The position numbers were made by a program, and so were the translations under genes. Positions 60,172 to 64,000 of a stretch of DNA of 64,000 nt are shown here, one piece after another; positions within the stretch are counted from its first letter, which is position 1, and each line of letters opens with the position of its first letter. The notes under the pieces were generated by a model that made no database searches, was not told the DNA's origin, and was given only the letters and a program-made list of their open reading frames with translations. The DNA is from Prosopocoilus inquinatus (Eukaryota; Arthropoda; Insecta; Coleoptera; Lucanidae). Location: the NCBI GenBank assembly GCA_036172665.1, contig CM069869.1:2480001-2544000 (forward strand). Reading direction: 5' to 3'.

Positions 60172-61095
60172 TCCAAGCGTATGAGACAACTTCTCATATT
60201 TTAACTTTGGCTAGAAGGCGCTATTTCAAAAATAATAGTTGTTCCTAGTTTTACAAAAATAGTTTAAACGAAAAGGTTTCTCTTGCAGTAATTATAAAGT
60301 TTACAAAATGGTGAAGCTTATAGCGAAACCTCGAGATGATTATCTTTTTTAGTTTTCGAGTTGTTATCAATTATGTCTATTAATTGATGATATTAGCGAA
60401 GGAAGAAAGTTCAAACAAATGCTATCGAGTAATACTTTTAATTTTAAGGTTAAATAACGCATATGAAAGTTTTTATTAATGTTAGGAAAATATTTTGAAG
60501 CATATAAATGTTTTTGGGAGCAGAAACTATTTAAACACAAGAATAAAACAAGCAACAAAGAAACAAGAATAATTCGAACACTAAACTATCAACAATAATC
60601 ATCAGGGAAAAGAATTCAGGCCACTTAGTGTTGCAACGCTTTTTACGCCGAATATACTATTTACTCCTGCAACCTTTCCGCGGCCTCTGATCGAAATTTT
60701 TATTGAATGGGAGGGGAAGGAGTGCAATCGTGCAACGCGAGGTTGATACAGTCCGATTACTAAATTTTCGTACCAAACAAGTAGCCCGAATTCTTTTCCC
60801 TGATAATCATGCACTGTGATCAACAAAGTTTCACACATTTTAAATCAGCTTAAAATTCCCTTTCAGATGAACTGAACTATTAATTTCTGATAAAGACATC
60901 AGAAGTTATGACATTTTTTATGATAAAGAATTCAACTGTTTTCTCCACCCTTAGTAATGGTAATACGATAATAAGTCCAAAATCAAAATTAATTTTTATT
61001 GTTTTTTTTTATTGATTGGCGGTCAACTCGGACACTTTTTTTGTTTGACTATAATCTTTTTTCTCCAGGAACTGTAGGTATTACGGTTTGCTATA
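60172..61095. other. Gene-free DNA downstream of the promoter-like cluster
   Basis: No recognisable exon on either strand. Minus frames at 60367-60558 and 60602-60838 lack any domain. Confidence 0.4.
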
Positions 61096-61738
61096 CAGGG
61101 TGATTCAGTTTGGTAATCGCGCTCCCATATCTTCTTTATTTTAATAAAAATATATATTATTTTTTAATGGCTTATTAAATTACATTAGATGAGTTACATA
61201 AATGAGTATTACCATAAGGTATGTCAAAATTGCGATAGTCAACTTTCTTTTTTAAACGACACCCTATATTTTTTCTGAGCGATTCTCGTAAAGCGTGTTC
61301 TTGTCAATGCTTCTGGACATAAAACGTTTACAGTTTCATAAGAAATAAGAAAAAGGGGCCATAAAAACAGTGGTATTCATTTGTTATTTTACTTTTAAAT
61401 CGTTATTTATTTTAAAATTTAAAATGCATGTTGCATTTGTTATTTTACTATTAAATCAAAATGTTTTATTTAGTTTATTTCAAACGGCATATTTATTTTA
61501 ACTATGTAACTAGAGTCGTTATTCCGTTCCGCCCACCTTTAATGCCGCCACTGCTTTCGTGGCTTTTTCTTAAAAATGGAACTATAGACTTTTATGTTAA
61601 GTAGTACAGACAAGAACACTCTTTACAAGAGTCGCTTAGAAAAAGCACAGGGTGTGATTTAACGAAAAAATAGTTGCTTATCGTAATTTTGACATACCTT
61701 ACGGTAACCATGATATACAGGGGAGGGTAAGCGATATA
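61096..61738. mobile_element. CAGGGTGATT MITE fragment with internal fold-back
   Basis: The TA-flanked start CAGGGTGATTCAGTTTGGTA at 61096 matches the element starting at 61739. It is followed by a fold-back with arms at about 61213-61330 (AAGGTATGTCAAAATTGCGA) and about 61580-61700 (TTATCGTAATTTTGACATAC then ctta). The right terminus of the outer element was not found, so the copy looks truncated or interrupted. Confidence 0.55.
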
Positions 61739-63105
61739 CAGGGTGATTCAGTTTGGTATTTGCGGCCCCATATCTTCTTTATTTTAATAAAAAATATATA
61801 TTAAACCCTACATATTTTTAAATGACTTCTAAAACTACATTAGATGAGTTATATACAGGGAAGAGCAAAAGTATGGAACTGGCTTAATATTTCAAAAACT
61901 GTTTGACGTATCTATTTGAAATTTGATGTATGATTTACAGTCGGTAAGACTTATATAATCAATTTGTTTCAATTGTTTATCTGCTCTTGTTTATGAGATA
62001 CAACGCCTCCTTGATTTTTTTTGAAATAACAACCTGGTGATTTCTTTCCTTTATTTAACAGTTCGTTCAATTCTCTAAACGACCACATAAGAATATTAAT
62101 CTATTACATAAGAAACTTTTCGGAAAAATAACGTTTGAATGAAAAAATTAGAAAAAATGGTTTACGTTGATATTCGGTATTTGTTTTCATGTTTTTAAGG
62201 CAACTTTAATAAAAGTTGCCTTAAAAACAGCCTCTAATCTTGTAGCCTTTTAGTTTTTTTGTTAAAACTAGTAATTTTTGTCGAATATCAACCAATAAAC
62301 CATTTCTTCTAACTTTCTCATTCAAACGCTATTTTCTCGAAAATTTTCTGATATAATAGACAAATATTTTTATCAGGTTGTTTAGAAAATTGAACGAACT
62401 ATTAAATAAAGGAAAAAAATCGGCAGGTTGTGATTTAAATAAAATCAAGTTGGGTTTGGATCTCAAAAAATTGGTACTGTAAGTCTTATTGGTTCTAAAT
62501 CACAAACTAAATTTGAAATAGTTACGTCAAGCAGTTTTTGAAATATTAAACCGGTTTCATGTTTTTGTCTTTTTCCGTATTTGTTTTCATGTTTTGAAAG
62601 CAACTTTGATTAAAATTTTCTTTACTTCTATCTTAAATACAGCCCATAATCTTATTGCCTTCTAGTTTTTTTTTTATTAAATAAACCATTTTCTCTAACT
62701 TTTTCATTCAAACGTTACTTTTTCGAAAATTTTCTTATGTAATAGATTAATATTCTTATGTGGTCGTTTAGAGAATTGAACGAACTATTAAATAAATGAA
62801 AGAAATCACCAGGTTGTCATTTCAAAAAAATCAAGTAGGCGTTGTATCTCAGAAACAAGAGCAGGTAAACAATTGAAACAAACTGATTATATAAGTCTTA
62901 CCGACTGTAAATCACACATCAAATTTCAAAGAGATACGTCAAACAGTTTTTGAAATATTAATCCAGTTCCATACTTTTGCCCTTCCCGTATATAACTCGT
63001 CTAATGTAGTTTTAGATGCCATTTAAAAATATGTAGGATTTAATATATATTTTTTATTAAAATAAAGAAGACATGGGGCGGCGAATACCAAACTAAATCA
63101 TCCTG
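61739..63105. mobile_element. CAGGGTGATT MITE (outer), TA target
   Basis: The left end CAGGGTGATTCAGTTTGGTA and the right end TACCAAACTAAATCATCCTG are inverted repeats. They continue through CATATCTTCTTTATTTTAAT and ATTAAAATAAAGAAGACATG to about 61850 and 62995. TA lies on both sides. The interior is filled by a second element. No transposase. Confidence 0.75.
61856..62988. mobile_element. Nested CAGGGAAGAGC MITE with three arms
   Basis: The left end CAGGGAAGAGCAAAAGTATG (TA before it) is inverted at the right as CATACTTTTGCCCTTCCCG (TA after it). The arms extend about 320 bp (for example GACTTATATAATCAATTTGT against ACAAACTGATTATATAAGTC). A second, more diverged right arm lies at about 62290-62590 (TCAAGCAGTTTTTGAAATAT then TAAACCGG), so three arms are present rather than two. 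The hairpin TTTAAGGCAACTTTAATAAA with its complement is at about 62197-62230. Confidence 0.7.
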
Positions 63106-63349
63106 TATATCGCTGGTCCCCGCCCATATTAAGACACCCGGTATATAACGGCTGTTATGCTAATATCAAGAGTTCACAAACTTAAACTAAATCTAAAATG
63201 CAATAATCTAAGTGAGATTTAAATTTTTGAAAGTAGAGCAGTTTTTGGAAGGCACAATATTATTTCGTAGACTATAAAATCTAGTCCTCATACAACAAAT
63301 GTTACTCTAGAAATAAGAGCGGATCTAAAATATTGTTTCTCTTACGGTG

Positions 63350-63500
63350 GGTTTCACAAAAAAAGAATATTAATCAGCGATTAATTTAATTCTCTGATTA
63401 AGGAACGTCCTTGGACGAAGTTGGGTTTCAAAAAAAAAAGAATATTAATCAGAGATTACTTTAATTCTGTGGTTAAGGAAGTTAACAATAGATTTGAAAC
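63350..63500 (+). repeat. ~75-bp imperfect tandem duplication
   Basis: GGGTTTCACAAAAAAAGAAT and ATTAATCAGCGATTAATTTA recur as GGGTTTCAAAAAAAAAAGAA and ATTAATCAGAGATTACTTTA. Each unit is followed by TTAAGGAA. No function is evident. Confidence 0.65.
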
Positions 63501-63787
63501 AACCAATTATATTGTTTCACCCAACCAATCAACCTATTAAATTAATCAGCTATTAAATAATTTTTGTGAAACTGGAGGTTAAAGTACGATTAGTTAAGTA
63601 GGAGTATTGAGGAGATCCGTTTGGTCTTCTAGCAAATTCTTATTTTTCTTTTTGAATAAGCTTCTAATAAGTTCATTTTACTTACACAGATATGCAAATA
63701 TTTACGTATTTATATGATCTAAAATAGTAAAGAAGACTGTGGTTTAAGAAATAATTGAAATTAATCTCCGCTCATAATAATTCAATA

Positions 63788-63988
63788 CGCTACCAACTTA
63801 AAAGACTTAAAAAGATCTAAACACAACCTAATCATCCTAATAAAATCATAAAAATGTAAAAACTAACAACAATCTAATCTAATATATTTTAGGATGATTA
63901 AATTGTTGTTGGTTTTTACATTTTTATGATTTTATTAGAATGATTAGGTTGTGTTTAGATCTTTTTAGGTGCTTTTAAGTTGGTAGCG
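63788..63988. repeat. Fold-back, ~90-bp arms, at window end
   Basis: CGCTACCAACTTAAAAGACT at 63788 is inverted at 63969-63988. The arms include AGATCTAAACACAACCTAAT and AAATCATAAAAATGTAAAAA. Directly after the right arm the window ends in CACTGAAGATGG, which contains CTGAAGA. That may be the start of another hammerhead core truncated by the window edge. Confidence 0.8.
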
Positions 63989-64000
63989 CACTGAAGATGG

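Overview
The window is AT-rich, intron-bearing animal DNA. The encoded proteins point to an insect, most likely a beetle: the GABA-receptor subunit, Suv4-20 and Rbx1 all read as arthropod-type orthologues. The species cannot be fixed from the sequence alone. Coding exons are short GC-richer islands in a background of T-rich tracts, transposon relics and fold-back repeats. No rRNA, tRNA or CRISPR array was recognised.

Layout. (1) 1-8 kb, + strand: the last four coding exons of a synaptotagmin-12-like gene, with two large repeat-filled introns. (2) 8-15.6 kb: intergenic, with MITEs, a TTA microsatellite, hammerhead-like repeats and a long palindrome. (3) 15.66-19.14 kb, + strand: Roc1a/Rbx1, the RING subunit of cullin ubiquitin ligases, in four exons with an unusual C-terminus. 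(4) 20.66-27.97 kb, - strand, convergent with Rbx1: Suv4-20 histone H4K20 methyltransferase, complete in three coding exons. (5) 28-32.3 kb: intergenic, holding an inverted copy of repeat units also present in a Suv4-20 intron. (6) 32.33-41.91 kb, - strand: eight exons of a CG8916/GRD-type GABA-receptor alpha-like subunit, with the signal-peptide end missing. One, and probably two, of its introns are GC-AG. (7) 42-64 kb: transposon-dominated DNA. It holds an intact-looking mariner, a large inverted repeat pair, a deleted Tc1/mariner-superfamily element with about 340-bp TIRs, a decayed non-LTR retrotransposon, T-rich arrays, an orphan promoter-like cluster and nested CAGGG-ended MITEs.

The most interesting signal is a set of small repeats carrying hammerhead-ribozyme cores. 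The best one (53589-53950) sits inside the decayed LINE with a perfect 12-bp target-site duplication. It has the same ribozyme-like core on both strands of a fold-back: CTGAAGA, stem II, GAAAC, four-base loop, GTC, with a five-pair stem I. A second copy (15164-15366) has its own different 12-bp duplication and lies about 0.3 kb upstream of the Rbx1 start codon. A separate family with the core CTGACGA...GAAACGTT occurs three times, plus remnants. Together they look like animal retrozymes or Penelope-associated hammerhead elements.

The host genes are functionally unrelated to each other: vesicle trafficking, ubiquitin ligation, chromatin and neurotransmission. All splice models were derived by eye from reading frame, family conservation and splice consensus.
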